Assembly (NCBI RefSeq): GCF_027925305.1
Contig: NZ_BSDR01000001.1
Coordinates: forward strand, 124,001-188,000
Length of the DNA stretch: 64,000 nt
Direction of reading: 5' to 3'
Origin: Desulforhabdus amnigena
Lineage (GTDB): Bacteria > Desulfobacterota > Syntrophobacteria > Syntrophobacterales > Syntrophobacteraceae
Under the pieces are notes generated by a model that was not told where the DNA came from, ran no database searches, and saw nothing but the letters and a program-made list of their open reading frames with translations. This document shows, piece after piece, positions 43,801-51,741 of the stretch. The position numbers and the translations under genes were made by a program. Numbering within the stretch: position 1 is the first letter of the stretch; the number at the start of each line of letters is the position of its first letter.

Positions 43801-45416
43801 GCGGCGACGTGGAGGACCAGAACGCGCTGATCTTCACCGAGAGTTTCAAGGGGAAGAAGCGCACCGTGGTCAAGATGAAGATCCGGCCGGACACGGACCG
43901 CCGCATCGACGAGGTGCTGCGCAGGTATGTGCAGACGGCGGCCGGGGAAAAGGGACAACCGCTGGTCGAAGACAGCTTCTTCGAGACCGTTCTGGACGCC
44001 GTCAAAAACGTCAATTTCCACGTGGGCGACGGCAAGTACAACCGGACCAAGATCGACAAAGCCCTGCGCCTGCGCAAGAAACTGGAGACCCTGCAAAAGA
44101 GCGCCGACCCCAAGGTCAAGGAGATGGCGGACCATTATCTGAAATGGGTCAAGGAGATCGAAGAATCCGTCGACTGGGACCGGGCCACCAACGGCGTTTT
44201 CGAGCAGTATCTACCCAAGCTCGACGCGCAGAAACCCAAGGAGAATCCGCCGTTCAAGGTGGAACGCGGCAAGGTGACCCACACCAAGCGCAGGATCGGT
44301 TCCGGCACCATTACCGTCGAGGCCGACGACATCGACAACCGGACGCTGTTCAATCACAACTCCCGCATGCAGGACGGACACCAGTACACCGTCACCTTCG
44401 AGGACGGCACCCGGGTCCGCTATCGCCCCTGGTCCGACACCAACCTCTATGCCCAGCGCGGCGAGCTGGAAATGATCCTGGACGGCGACGCTACCCCCGG
44501 ACGGGTCGAGGCGATGCTGGAAAAGCTCGAACAGCTCGGCATCGACACCCGGGTGGCCACGGCGGAAAACGCCGAGCAGATGTACCTCGAAAAGCTCGCC
44601 TACATCCGCAAGACCGACAAGAGCGCCGATTACAAACGGCTGCAGAAATCCCTCGACGACCGCAACGCCACCACCACCGAGCGGGTCCAGGCCCTGCGCG
44701 GCTATTGGCAAAAGGAACTGGGCGTCCAGGACATCACCCAGCTTTCGGGATACAACCCGCTGGGCGAATACCAGGCGGGCTTTCTGGACCGCAACGCCAA
44801 GGGCGGATACCGGCACCAGTTCCGGTTCGACATCACCGAGGATGACCTGGAAAAACAGATGAAGGGGTATTCGCTGGTCCACGATCTGACCAACGGTGAG
44901 AGCATGTCTGGCTTCATCGACTTGATCATGGAGAACAACGGAGCCATGGTCAGCACGGTCGAGAAGATGCGCATGGGCGTGGCTCCGGGCGGCATGTCCC
45001 CGGTGGCTGACATGCAGACCGGCGGCGCAAGCTATTTCTTCACCCGCATCAAGAAGCAACCGGCCAGCGACGCCTCACCGGCCCTCTACTTCAAGAAACA
45101 GATGCTGCGGCGCATGGACGCCATCAGCTACGACCATGACGCCTACGGCAAAGTGATTGACGACTACGTGCAGCGCAACCGGGGGGCCAGCATCGACGAC
45201 TGGAAGCGGTTCTCGCAGCGCCACGGCAACGAGACCATCTTCAAATACTCGGTGACGCTGCTGGACAACATCGAATTCATCGTCGCCAGAAGCGACAACG
45301 AACGCCGGGAGATCATCCAGAGTTTCACCCGGCGCGGCATCAAGAAACTACCCGACGGGCGCAAGGTGGAGGACATCGTCCATACTCCTCAAAGCTGGAG
45401 CAAACGCAAACAATGA
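40839..45416 (+). CDS. MuF head protein fused to SAP-like repeats, a HipA/PI-kinase-like domain and a large C-terminal domain
   Basis: A 1525-aa giant. Residues about 205-275 are the MuF head-morphogenesis domain (RTEVLRAHNMGRL, CPVCGGLDGKTF, HPHCRC). SAP-like 'LTVKQLQTLAKQNGV...TKADFIKLLD' repeats lie near 331-362, 428-460 and 588-620, followed by a Lys/Pro linker at 650-680. Residues about 700-930 resemble HipA/PI3-4-kinase-like folds: WLFKP (Lys730), DWLIANHDGHSKQF (809-822) and YGIDKGQAF (831-839). The usual metal-ligand Asn after the catalytic Asp is Gln821. The last ~590 residues are unassigned. MuF proteins are packaged, so the extra domains could be injected effectors (inference). Confidence 0.85.
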   Translation: MPSDLKQRIQAATLKSLTARNRYNDQVTAQLTQALKQAEDEVARAILQYRSLGSLPDNKLAALKGLEKLQLELDDTMKRLKREQTLVFRKTTKDSFKLGIQQGIGELADAALPFYADLKPEGIDKLATKVFTIVDTNALDFMAQYNLTLAGDVHRELADGIKRTILNGVATGKGADDIVRDMGKVIVDKDSFRQAGSRVFSKAQYRMEMIARTEVLRAHNMGRLKFHERVGIQKLEWLAVEDERMCPVCGGLDGKTFPIDKFPQQPAHPHCRCTNIVAWPMTVCGSEMAAQASQGDACILPPHVLEGMADAQAKENAKLKSAFENGDIADLGSLTVKQLQTLAKQNGVAIARTKADFIKLLDLAEPGIDHGDLAGAALSAKLKEHKIGLLRTKEELVELLGQKQAELKQAKLLAVQMAKIPPAEGLEGMTAQQLKEMAKENGISLNMTKQETIELLDKLEPGVDHSGLMGKELSAAKQKHGIGILKNKQQLVEALQKKAGADMAQSVKKKTVDEAKQKLILKQKTALEDAAKAVVVPDTPTGYKDFLDAIAKAEQAVSGGTDLPQELLAAHSKEIALKKQLFQDQVGKLKSAELKTLAKETKVQYWQWANKDELTTLFTETDPAKIKAVQASIDTKHAAWAEKHGGKKKTAPAKPATPKKEPPKPAPQPSPVKPPEPKIVKKGAEFATVDSAWQQKGLPSKFKKTGKAAVGGAHEKEFWTDENGDKWLFKPIGRKDDEFIAFGEEAAYKIGRLIDPHSIEVRTIQLNGRTGSIQKWRTDLRDDFDFRNILPQDLTTIELEQIQREHVVDWLIANHDGHSKQFIRARDGRVYGIDKGQAFKFLGQDKLSLDYHPNGVCGEEEPFYNKVFRAAKEGKVRVDPNATFRYIQEVEKIADEDYLDLLRPYAEGRFAKDPAGLRHFYDLALERKHNLRRDFEGYYADVLGDRGFRFDKLSAATGKKKLLSAAEETLVEEARKLGWQGKTLPFDSGDVEDQNALIFTESFKGKKRTVVKMKIRPDTDRRIDEVLRRYVQTAAGEKGQPLVEDSFFETVLDAVKNVNFHVGDGKYNRTKIDKALRLRKKLETLQKSADPKVKEMADHYLKWVKEIEESVDWDRATNGVFEQYLPKLDAQKPKENPPFKVERGKVTHTKRRIGSGTITVEADDIDNRTLFNHNSRMQDGHQYTVTFEDGTRVRYRPWSDTNLYAQRGELEMILDGDATPGRVEAMLEKLEQLGIDTRVATAENAEQMYLEKLAYIRKTDKSADYKRLQKSLDDRNATTTERVQALRGYWQKELGVQDITQLSGYNPLGEYQAGFLDRNAKGGYRHQFRFDITEDDLEKQMKGYSLVHDLTNGESMSGFIDLIMENNGAMVSTVEKMRMGVAPGGMSPVADMQTGGASYFFTRIKKQPASDASPALYFKKQMLRRMDAISYDHDAYGKVIDDYVQRNRGASIDDWKRFSQRHGNETIFKYSVTLLDNIEFIVARSDNERREIIQSFTRRGIKKLPDGRKVEDIVHTPQSWSKRKQ

Positions 45417-45925
45417 CCATGAAGGACTTTATCGAACAAGAGAAACAGCGGCTGCAGGAAGCGCTGCACTGGTTCAACAACCGGGGCAGTCGCATGACCG
45501 TCAGGGAAACCGGGGATCTCTTCCTGGATACCCTGGTGGATAGCTTCACCGTCACCCGGATCGCACCCCATTTCGACACCGCTGGCAACCATCTGCGCAC
45601 CGATTTCTGGCTGTTGTGGAAGGCACTCGGTTACGACGAGGGTTTTCAGCACGCCCACACCATCAAAGTGGTCGATGTCCGGGTCGAAGACACCCTGATG
45701 GCCGAACATGACGGCAAGGAGGCCGAAGGCTGGCTGATTGTCGAGCTAACCGACGATCTGGGCCGGATTCACCATGTCGAAATGATGGAGCCGGTCTCGG
45801 AGCCCGAGCTCGCGGCGGACTGGCAACGCTGGATCGCCTACCGACAAAAAAACGCCGAAAGATTCCACCGGATCGACGCCCAGCTTCTGGCAGAGCATCT
45901 CCGGATCGCGGAGGACTGGTCATGA
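45413..45925 (+). CDS. Phage protein of unknown function
   Basis: A 170-aa protein (starts MTMKDFIEQEKQRLQEAL; contains FDTAGNHLRTDFWLLWKALGYDEGF). It overlaps the giant MuF gene and the next gene by four bases each, so it is coupled to head assembly. If the MuF C-terminal part is toxic, this gene and its neighbour are in the position of an immunity or chaperone gene; this is speculation. Confidence 0.65.
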   Translation: MTMKDFIEQEKQRLQEALHWFNNRGSRMTVRETGDLFLDTLVDSFTVTRIAPHFDTAGNHLRTDFWLLWKALGYDEGFQHAHTIKVVDVRVEDTLMAEHDGKEAEGWLIVELTDDLGRIHHVEMMEPVSEPELAADWQRWIAYRQKNAERFHRIDAQLLAEHLRIAEDWS

Positions 45926-46275
45926 AACTGCGCTATATGATCGACTCGATAATGGCCGACCGGCAAGCCACCGTCCCGGAATACGTGCCCGTGGGCGTCT
46001 GGGTTCAGGGGCCGGGTCCCGGTCTGGATGCGGAGATGTACTACTTCGAGCGGGGGCCGAACGGGCTTTCCGACCGCAGGGACGAGGCCGCCTGGGTGGT
46101 CAACCGTCTGGTCGAGGCCGGGGCCACCTCGCTTCCGGCGGATTTTCTCGAATACCACCGGCTGTCCCGCTCACCCTATGACGGGGTCTTTTCCGAGATC
46201 ACCGAGAGCGACGAATACCCCTCCCTCGACGCCTGCGGCAAGGCCGTTCTGACGCGGCTGAACTCCGCCCGCTGA
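45922..46275 (+). CDS. Phage protein of unknown function
   Basis: A 117-aa acidic protein (starts MKLRYMIDSIMADR; contains WVQGPGPGLDAEMYYF). No family recognised. It is the last gene of the portal-MuF unit; the bipartite element at 46291 follows 15 bases after its stop. Confidence 0.65.
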   Translation: MKLRYMIDSIMADRQATVPEYVPVGVWVQGPGPGLDAEMYYFERGPNGLSDRRDEAAWVVNRLVEAGATSLPADFLEYHRLSRSPYDGVFSEITESDEYPSLDACGKAVLTRLNSAR

Positions 46276-46290
46276 AATTCGCCGTCACCC

Positions 46291-46323
46291 TCCGACACAT
46301 CGCCAACGCTTCCGGTAAGTAAC
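46291..46323 (+). promoter_or_regulatory. Bipartite phage element, copy 5 (before protease/scaffold)
   Basis: TCCGAC (46291-46296), 14 bases, TCCGGTAAGTAAC (46311-46323). The inner bases (ACACATCGCCAACGCT) are nearly identical to those in copy 6, suggesting selection beyond the two blocks. Confidence 0.68.
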
Positions 46324-46378
46324 CGCTGAACGCTCCCCGCAAATCGCGGAGAGCACAGCAAACTGACCGGAGACGTTG

Positions 46379-48775
46379 ATGGAACTGTTCGCCACAGACC
46401 TGGAAAGGCTGGCGTTTCTACTGGAGGCCGATGCGGCGCTGACTCTCGATCCCGACACGCTCGGGAGCGAGGCCGCCGAACAGTCCGCTCCTGAAGAGCT
46501 CCCTCCCGAGAAGCGCCCCAAGTACATCACCAACTACATTGGCAGTAAGCAGAAGCTCGTCGACTGGATCTGGAAGCATACCCCGGAAGGCACTGGCACG
46601 GTGCTGGATGCCTTTTCGGGGTCTGCGGTCGTGGCCTACATGTACAAGACCAAGGGCCTCCAGGTCATCGCCAACGACCGGCTCCGCTACTGCCACCATG
46701 CCGCCAAGGCGATCATCGAGAACAACTCGGTTCGCCTGAGCGAGGACGAGATCGAAGCGCTTCTGGCCGACAACGCCAAGGCGGGCAGCTTCGTTCAGGA
46801 CAACTTCAAGGGCATCTTCTTCGCCAAGGGTGTCCATACGCTGATCGACACCATCCGCGCCAACTGCGACAAGCTCTCCGGCTTCAAGAAAGACATCGCC
46901 CTGTTTGGCCTCGGCAAAACCTGCATGAGCGGCAAGGGTGGCTTCGGCCACTTCTCGTCGTCCACCGATTATGGCCGCCGCCAGGACACCCCCGACGAGT
47001 TCAAGGATCGTCTGCGCAAGAATCTGCAGCGTATCAACGCCCTGGTCTTCGACAACGACAAGGAGAACAAGGCACACCGGCAGGACATCAACGACCTGCT
47101 GCCGAAAGCCAAGGCGGATCTGGCCTACTTCGATCCGCCCTACGCCACCGAGTTTTCGACCACCAACTACGAGCGGGCCTACCACTTTGTGGAGGGGCTC
47201 ATGACCTATTGGGAAGGGCTCGAAATCAAGGCCGACACCAAGGTCAAGTATTACGAGACCGACCACAAGACCGTCACCAAGGCCAACGCCAGCGAGTTCT
47301 TCCAGACCTTTCTCGGCAACGCCAAGCACATTCCGCACTGGCTGATCTCCTACCGCGATCACGCCTATCCCAACGAGCAGGAGATGAAGCGGATCATCGG
47401 CTCATTCGGCAAACAGAGCCGGATGAAGTCCAAGGATCACCACTACGCCATCACCTCCAAGCACGGCGAGGCTTCCAACGCCAAGGAGCGCCTGTTCGTC
47501 TGCGGTCCCGGGGCCAAGGCCAGCGCCGAGCGGGAGGAGAAACCCGTTCCGATGGCCGCCGCCGCGAACTTTCACACCAGCATCCCCGTGGACATCCGGC
47601 TGGGCGACGGCGAACGCCTCGCGACCGAGGCCATGGATGTCGGCTCGGCGGGCGACCCCCAGTTCAGTTTCGTGCTCTGCCGCACCGGGACCAACAAGAA
47701 CGGCGATCACTTCACCGCCGAGGAGTTGTCCGGTCGGCATATGACGGCCGTGAACAAGAAGGTCGATCTGCAGCATTCGCAGGAGTTCAACGACATCGTC
47801 GGCGGCATCGTCGCCGCCGACTACCTGGAGGACGACAACGGCGGCCGCGTGGAATGCGTCGGCGAGCTGTACGTCCACGACACCCCGGCCGCCCGGCTGG
47901 CCTACAAGCTGATGAAGCGCGGGATCATCTCCCAGGTCTCCATGGAGTGCGACTACCAGGAAGGCGAATGCTCGGTCTGCCACAAGCGCTTCCAGAACAA
48001 GGCCGACTACTGCACCCACCTGCGCAAATTCAAGGGCCGTGATTTCAACGGCCAACCCGTTTTCGAGATTCTGCACGGCGTCACTTTCACCGGACTGGGA
48101 CTGCTCGACCGCAAAGGCGCGGACGAGAACGCCAGGATTCTGCAGGTGGCGTCCCTTCAGAGCCAGCCCGACCAATCCCAACCCGAAGGAGATTCCACGA
48201 TGGAAGACAAAACCAAACCCACCGATGACCCGGCCGTCGAAGCGGCCAAGAAGAAACCCGCCCAGCAGGAAGGCGATCCTGCCCGCGTTACCGACCTGGA
48301 AAAGGAAAACCGGCAGCTCAAGGCCCAGGTCGCCGAGCTGCAGAAACGAGTCCAGGAACTGGAAGCCGAACAAAAGGCGGCCGCCTGCCGCTCCCGGGCC
48401 AAGAAGCTGCTCACCCGGCTGGAGAAGCAGGGACTCTCCTTCGCTTCCGATGAGGACCGGGAAGCCGAGCTGAAACGCCTGGCCGAACTGTCCGACGAAG
48501 CCTTTGCCGCCACCGAGGCCGCTTACGAGCGCCTGCCCAAATCGGCAAAGGCGGACAAGGACAAGGAAGAGAAACCCGCCGACAGCGACCAGGGCGGCAA
48601 GCCCGCCGCCAAGGCATCGACGGAAACCCCGCTGCGCAGCGACGCCGGTGTCCGGCCCCACGATGTGGACGACCGCAAGGTGTCGCTCGAGGACCGTCTG
48701 CGCGACGGGTTCATGGCCGCTTACCGCAACCGTGTCGGCGAGGACTCTCCCGAACACTCGCAAATCAACGCATAA
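46379..48775 (+). CDS. DNA adenine methyltransferase - prohead protease - scaffold fusion
   Basis: One 798-aa chain with three parts. Residues about 46-380 are a D12-class (Dam-like) adenine methyltransferase: ITNYIGSKQKLVDWI, motif I DAFSGS (77-82), motif IV DPPY (252-255). Residues about 425-590 look like a prohead maturation protease: NKNGDHFTAEEL, KKVDLQH (His466), RGIISQVSME (Ser518 or Ser521), with a zinc-finger-like insert (Cys531, Cys534, Cys545, His547). Residues 608-798 are coiled-coil scaffold. GGAG (46369-46372) supports the ATG at 46379. A methyltransferase fused in front of a head protease is unusual. Confidence 0.85.
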   Translation: MELFATDLERLAFLLEADAALTLDPDTLGSEAAEQSAPEELPPEKRPKYITNYIGSKQKLVDWIWKHTPEGTGTVLDAFSGSAVVAYMYKTKGLQVIANDRLRYCHHAAKAIIENNSVRLSEDEIEALLADNAKAGSFVQDNFKGIFFAKGVHTLIDTIRANCDKLSGFKKDIALFGLGKTCMSGKGGFGHFSSSTDYGRRQDTPDEFKDRLRKNLQRINALVFDNDKENKAHRQDINDLLPKAKADLAYFDPPYATEFSTTNYERAYHFVEGLMTYWEGLEIKADTKVKYYETDHKTVTKANASEFFQTFLGNAKHIPHWLISYRDHAYPNEQEMKRIIGSFGKQSRMKSKDHHYAITSKHGEASNAKERLFVCGPGAKASAEREEKPVPMAAAANFHTSIPVDIRLGDGERLATEAMDVGSAGDPQFSFVLCRTGTNKNGDHFTAEELSGRHMTAVNKKVDLQHSQEFNDIVGGIVAADYLEDDNGGRVECVGELYVHDTPAARLAYKLMKRGIISQVSMECDYQEGECSVCHKRFQNKADYCTHLRKFKGRDFNGQPVFEILHGVTFTGLGLLDRKGADENARILQVASLQSQPDQSQPEGDSTMEDKTKPTDDPAVEAAKKKPAQQEGDPARVTDLEKENRQLKAQVAELQKRVQELEAEQKAAACRSRAKKLLTRLEKQGLSFASDEDREAELKRLAELSDEAFAATEAAYERLPKSAKADKDKEEKPADSDQGGKPAAKASTETPLRSDAGVRPHDVDDRKVSLEDRLRDGFMAAYRNRVGEDSPEHSQINA
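48200..48775 (+). CDS. Nested in-frame scaffold protein
   Basis: An internal ATG at 48200 is preceded by AAGGAGAT (48186-48193), a strong ribosome site, and begins a 191-aa product (MEDKTKPTDDPAVEAA). The product is highly charged with a heptad coiled coil (VTDLEKENRQLKAQVAELQ). This is the same layout as lambda C/Nu3, where the scaffold is made from an internal start in the protease gene. It would supply free scaffold in excess over the fusion. Confidence 0.75.
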   Translation: MEDKTKPTDDPAVEAAKKKPAQQEGDPARVTDLEKENRQLKAQVAELQKRVQELEAEQKAAACRSRAKKLLTRLEKQGLSFASDEDREAELKRLAELSDEAFAATEAAYERLPKSAKADKDKEEKPADSDQGGKPAAKASTETPLRSDAGVRPHDVDDRKVSLEDRLRDGFMAAYRNRVGEDSPEHSQINA

Positions 48776-48787
48776 GGAGGAAACACC

Positions 48788-49150
48788 ATGTCATTCATCA
48801 ATCCGTGTCACCGCAGCCTCGCCTATGGCGACGGCCACATCCAGGGCGACGGCCAGCTCGGCCAGGCGGTCCGCGTGGTCGGAGACGACCTGTTCGCCGT
48901 CAACACCGATCCCACCAAGCGCTCCTTCGGCATCCTGATCAAGGATTACGTCGGTGGCGAAATGCCCGGCATCTACTGTGACGGCGGCGTCTACGAGACC
49001 GACGCCTTCGAAGGGACCGTCGTCGCAGGAGACGACCTGAAAGTTTCGGCGAGCGGTCGGCTGACCAACGGCATCGCGGCCGGAGAGCACGTCGTCGCCC
49101 ACGCCATTTCCGTACAGAGCGGCGTCCTCAAATTCCGCCTGCTCGTCTAA
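48788..49150 (+). CDS. Head decoration protein
   Basis: A 120-aa, beta-rich protein lying between scaffold and major capsid genes, the usual position of a lambda D-like or DUF2190-like capsid cement protein. Gly-rich N terminus (MSFINPCHRSLAYGDGHIQGDGQLG). AAGGAGG precedes the start. The assignment rests on position and character rather than a clear motif. Confidence 0.65.
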   Translation: MSFINPCHRSLAYGDGHIQGDGQLGQAVRVVGDDLFAVNTDPTKRSFGILIKDYVGGEMPGIYCDGGVYETDAFEGTVVAGDDLKVSASGRLTNGIAAGEHVVAHAISVQSGVLKFRLLV

Positions 49151-49168
49151 CCCAAGGAGCCAACGCAC

Positions 49169-50032
49169 ATGAAAACCAATCAGTTGAAGATCCACTCCCA
49201 GGAGTACATGGAAACCATGGCGCGGCTCATGAGCGAGGCTCTCGAGTCGCCCGAAGGCATGCGGGCGCTTGCCGCCGCCATTGCCGCGCCCATCGAACAG
49301 GAGATCAAGCGCAAGGAGATTTCCTCGCTGCTGCTCACCAAGCACACGCTGCCCAAGGGCGAACGTCCGGTCTACCAGAAGAAACCGACCGTCAAGGCTC
49401 ACTGGATCAGCAAGGACGGCGACGCCCAGGAGCAGGAGGTGGGCAAGGACGAGGTCGAGTTCCCCACCAACCGCATCCACTCCAATCCGATGGTGGACGT
49501 TTCCGTCCTCAAGAACGGCAACATCGGCACGCTGATGGACATCCAGACCAGCGCCGCCGACGCTATTCGCAAGGAGATGGACCGCCGCACCATCTCGGTG
49601 CTCTCCTCGGCCATCCCGGCGACCAACACCATCGAGGTCACTGGCGACCTGCTCACCGAGGATGCACTGAACGAGGCCATCTCGATCATCGAGGACCTGG
49701 AGCTGTCGGTGAAGTACATCGTCCTGCGCGGCCGCCGGTTCAACGACATGCGCGGCTGGAACCTCGATCCCCAGACCAAGCTCGAGCTGCGCCAGAAGGG
49801 TGTCATCAAGAACTACGGCACCGGCGGCATTCTGCTGACCGCCTCCATGCCGCTGGACGAGATCATCATCGTCCCGGATGAAGAGGTCGGAAAGATGCCG
49901 GTGCGCGAAAACCTGAAGACAGAGTCCATCGATCAGAAGACCCGCTTCAAGACCGGCTGGCTGGTGTGGTCCGAGATCGGTCAGGGCATTACCCGCCCTG
50001 ACATCATGGCCAAGGTCAAACTGGTTCCGTAA
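49169..50032 (+). CDS. Major capsid protein
   Basis: A 287-aa protein in capsid position, after protease, scaffold and decoration. It has an N-terminal helix, then a beta-rich body, with TKHTLPKGERPVYQKKPTVKAHW and a C-terminal EIGQGITRPDIMAKVKLV strand. It probably adopts the HK97 fold. AAGGAGC upstream fits high expression. The N-terminal ~40 helical residues could be a cleaved delta-domain-like segment. Confidence 0.8.
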   Translation: MKTNQLKIHSQEYMETMARLMSEALESPEGMRALAAAIAAPIEQEIKRKEISSLLLTKHTLPKGERPVYQKKPTVKAHWISKDGDAQEQEVGKDEVEFPTNRIHSNPMVDVSVLKNGNIGTLMDIQTSAADAIRKEMDRRTISVLSSAIPATNTIEVTGDLLTEDALNEAISIIEDLELSVKYIVLRGRRFNDMRGWNLDPQTKLELRQKGVIKNYGTGGILLTASMPLDEIIIVPDEEVGKMPVRENLKTESIDQKTRFKTGWLVWSEIGQGITRPDIMAKVKLVP

Positions 50033-50050
50033 TCCGGGAGGTGACGTGAG

Positions 50051-50410
50051 ATGAATCGAATCAAGAACATCCGTCCCGGCGTTCTGGTGATCCCCGACGC
50101 CGGGCTGAAACTCAAGCCCGGCCAGGTGGTCGAGGTGGAACGCCTCACCAAGCAGATCCAGGCGGCGCTCAAGAATGGCCGCTTGGCCATGGCCGACAAA
50201 CCGAAGCAGGAACCGCTCGCCCCTCCAGAGCCCGACCAGGACGCGGAACCGGTGGACCTGAGCAAGCTCTCCGCCACCGACGCGATTTCCAAGGTCAACG
50301 AGGAAGCCAATCCGGAGACCCTCAAAGGCTACATGGAAACCGAGAAACGCCGCACGGTGATCGACGCGCTCAAGAGCCGTCTGGAGGGCCTGCAAGGTGC
50401 TGCTGAGTGA
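50051..50410 (+). CDS. Small head/neck protein
   Basis: A 119-aa protein. The start (MNRIKNIRPGVLVIPDAGLKLKPGQVVEVE) looks like a small beta barrel, followed by a Pro/acidic linker and a helical tail. It overlaps the next gene by 14 bases. Function in head maturation is inferred from position only. Confidence 0.6.
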   Translation: MNRIKNIRPGVLVIPDAGLKLKPGQVVEVERLTKQIQAALKNGRLAMADKPKQEPLAPPEPDQDAEPVDLSKLSATDAISKVNEEANPETLKGYMETEKRRTVIDALKSRLEGLQGAAE

Positions 50411-50861
50411 CCTGATCGCCGACCTGCGGCTCGACCTGTCCGATCCGGGCGCATCTCTCTTCGAGGACCAGACTCTGGAGAGATGCGTCCGGAAGGCCGT
50501 TTTCCGGGTCGGGCGCGACCTCGACCAATCGCTGTCGGTCACGGCCGGAGAGATCACCCCCGATCCCACCGGCGAGGTCCGCGAGCTCCTGGTGATCATG
50601 GCGCAGATCCACGCCTGCCAGGTCATGCGTTCGGCCACCGCCAACGCCTTCTCCTTTTCCAGCGGCGACAAGAGAGTGGACAAAACCGGACAGCCCGGCC
50701 ACTGGGCCAAGCTCGAGGCCGATCTGCTCGCCGACTACCGGCAGCGGCTCACCGAGCTGCGTCCGGCCACCCAGCTCGATCAGGAATCCTACATCCTGAC
50801 CCCGAGCGGCCTCACGCCGGTCATCTACGAACAAGGGATCGACCTCGATGTTGTTGAATGA
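50397..50861 (+). CDS. Head-tail connector protein
   Basis: A 154-aa helical protein with a GTG start (MLLSDLIADLRLDLSDPGASLFEDQTLERCVRKAVFRVG). The pattern 'DLRxxLxD...F.D..L..cv..A' is typical of head-tail adaptor proteins of gp15/gp6 type. It overlaps both neighbours by 14 bases, as neck genes often do. Confidence 0.65.
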   Translation: MLLSDLIADLRLDLSDPGASLFEDQTLERCVRKAVFRVGRDLDQSLSVTAGEITPDPTGEVRELLVIMAQIHACQVMRSATANAFSFSSGDKRVDKTGQPGHWAKLEADLLADYRQRLTELRPATQLDQESYILTPSGLTPVIYEQGIDLDVVE

Positions 50862-51207
50862 CCGGGAACGCACCGAAGCCGTCGCCGACGTCGCCCGGCT
50901 GATCCTCTCCTCGGGTCAGACCGCACGCGTCCTGCGCGTGGTTCCCGGCGAGCGGCTCTACGGCACCGACGATGCCGAATACACTGAAATCTCCGTCGTC
51001 CCCCTCGAACTGAACGAAACCCCGCCGGAGGAGCTGAGCGGAAAGATCGACGCGCTCGCCTGTGTCCTTCCGGATGCCGACGTCCGGGGTGAAGACCGCC
51101 TGGCCGCAGACAGGGAAACCTATCGCATACAGAGTGTGGAAGAAGAACACTTCTTTGGCACCGTCACCCACAAGAACCTGCAACTGGTGAAGCTCAATGG
51201 GCGTTAG
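50848..51207 (+). CDS. Head-closure/neck protein
   Basis: A 119-aa protein (starts MLLNDRERTEAVADVARLIL), beta-rich toward the end (YRIQSVEEEHFFGTVTHKNLQLVKL), resembling head-closure stoppers in size and order. It overlaps the next gene by 11 bases. Assigned from neighbourhood; no diagnostic motif. Confidence 0.6.
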   Translation: MLLNDRERTEAVADVARLILSSGQTARVLRVVPGERLYGTDDAEYTEISVVPLELNETPPEELSGKIDALACVLPDADVRGEDRLAADRETYRIQSVEEEHFFGTVTHKNLQLVKLNGR

Positions 51208-51682
51208 GCGGACCGGTGACTGGGACAAGGCCCGCGCCAAGCTGACCACCGGCATGGGGCCGCGCCTGGCCACGGCCCTGCGTCAGGCCACGATCCGCAA
51301 CGCACTTTTTCTGGTGCGCGAGATCCAGCGGGGGATTCGCTCCCAGGCCCCTGGCGGACAGGCCTTCGTGAAACTCGCCGCAAGCACTATCGAGCGCAAA
51401 GGTTCCAGCAAGGCGCTCATCGACACAGGCTTTCTCGTCAACGCCATCACCCAGAAGATCATGGCCGACAAGGCGTTCGTCGGCCTGCTGCGCGGCACTG
51501 TCAACAAGGACGGGGAAGACATGGTGAACATCGGTGCCGTCATGGAGTACGGGGCCACCATCAAACATCCGAACGGCGCGACCATCGTCATCCCCGCCAG
51601 ACCCTTTCTGCATCCGGTGATGGAGAAGTATCGCGAACAGATCCTCCAGAACTATCGCGAGGCGATCCGCTCCGCGCTTTGA
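51197..51682 (+). CDS. HK97 gp10/Mu gpG-like tail-completion protein
   Basis: A 161-aa protein with the signature of the tail-completion family: RNALFLVREIQRGIRSQ, LIDTGFLVNAIT, MEYGATI and the ending IPARPFLHPVM. It connects head and tail during assembly. It ends the head unit; the next bipartite element follows four bases after the stop. Confidence 0.8.
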   Translation: MGVRRTGDWDKARAKLTTGMGPRLATALRQATIRNALFLVREIQRGIRSQAPGGQAFVKLAASTIERKGSSKALIDTGFLVNAITQKIMADKAFVGLLRGTVNKDGEDMVNIGAVMEYGATIKHPNGATIVIPARPFLHPVMEKYREQILQNYREAIRSAL

Positions 51683-51685
51683 GCC

Positions 51686-51718
51686 TCCGACACATCGCCA
51701 GCGCTTCCGGTAAGTAAC
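51686..51718 (+). promoter_or_regulatory. Bipartite phage element, copy 6 (before tail genes)
   Basis: TCCGAC (51686-51691), 14 bases, TCCGGTAAGTAAC (51706-51718), in the 59-base gap between the head and tail units. Confidence 0.68.
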
Positions 51719-51741
51719 CAGGCAGAAAACGGAGGCGTCCC

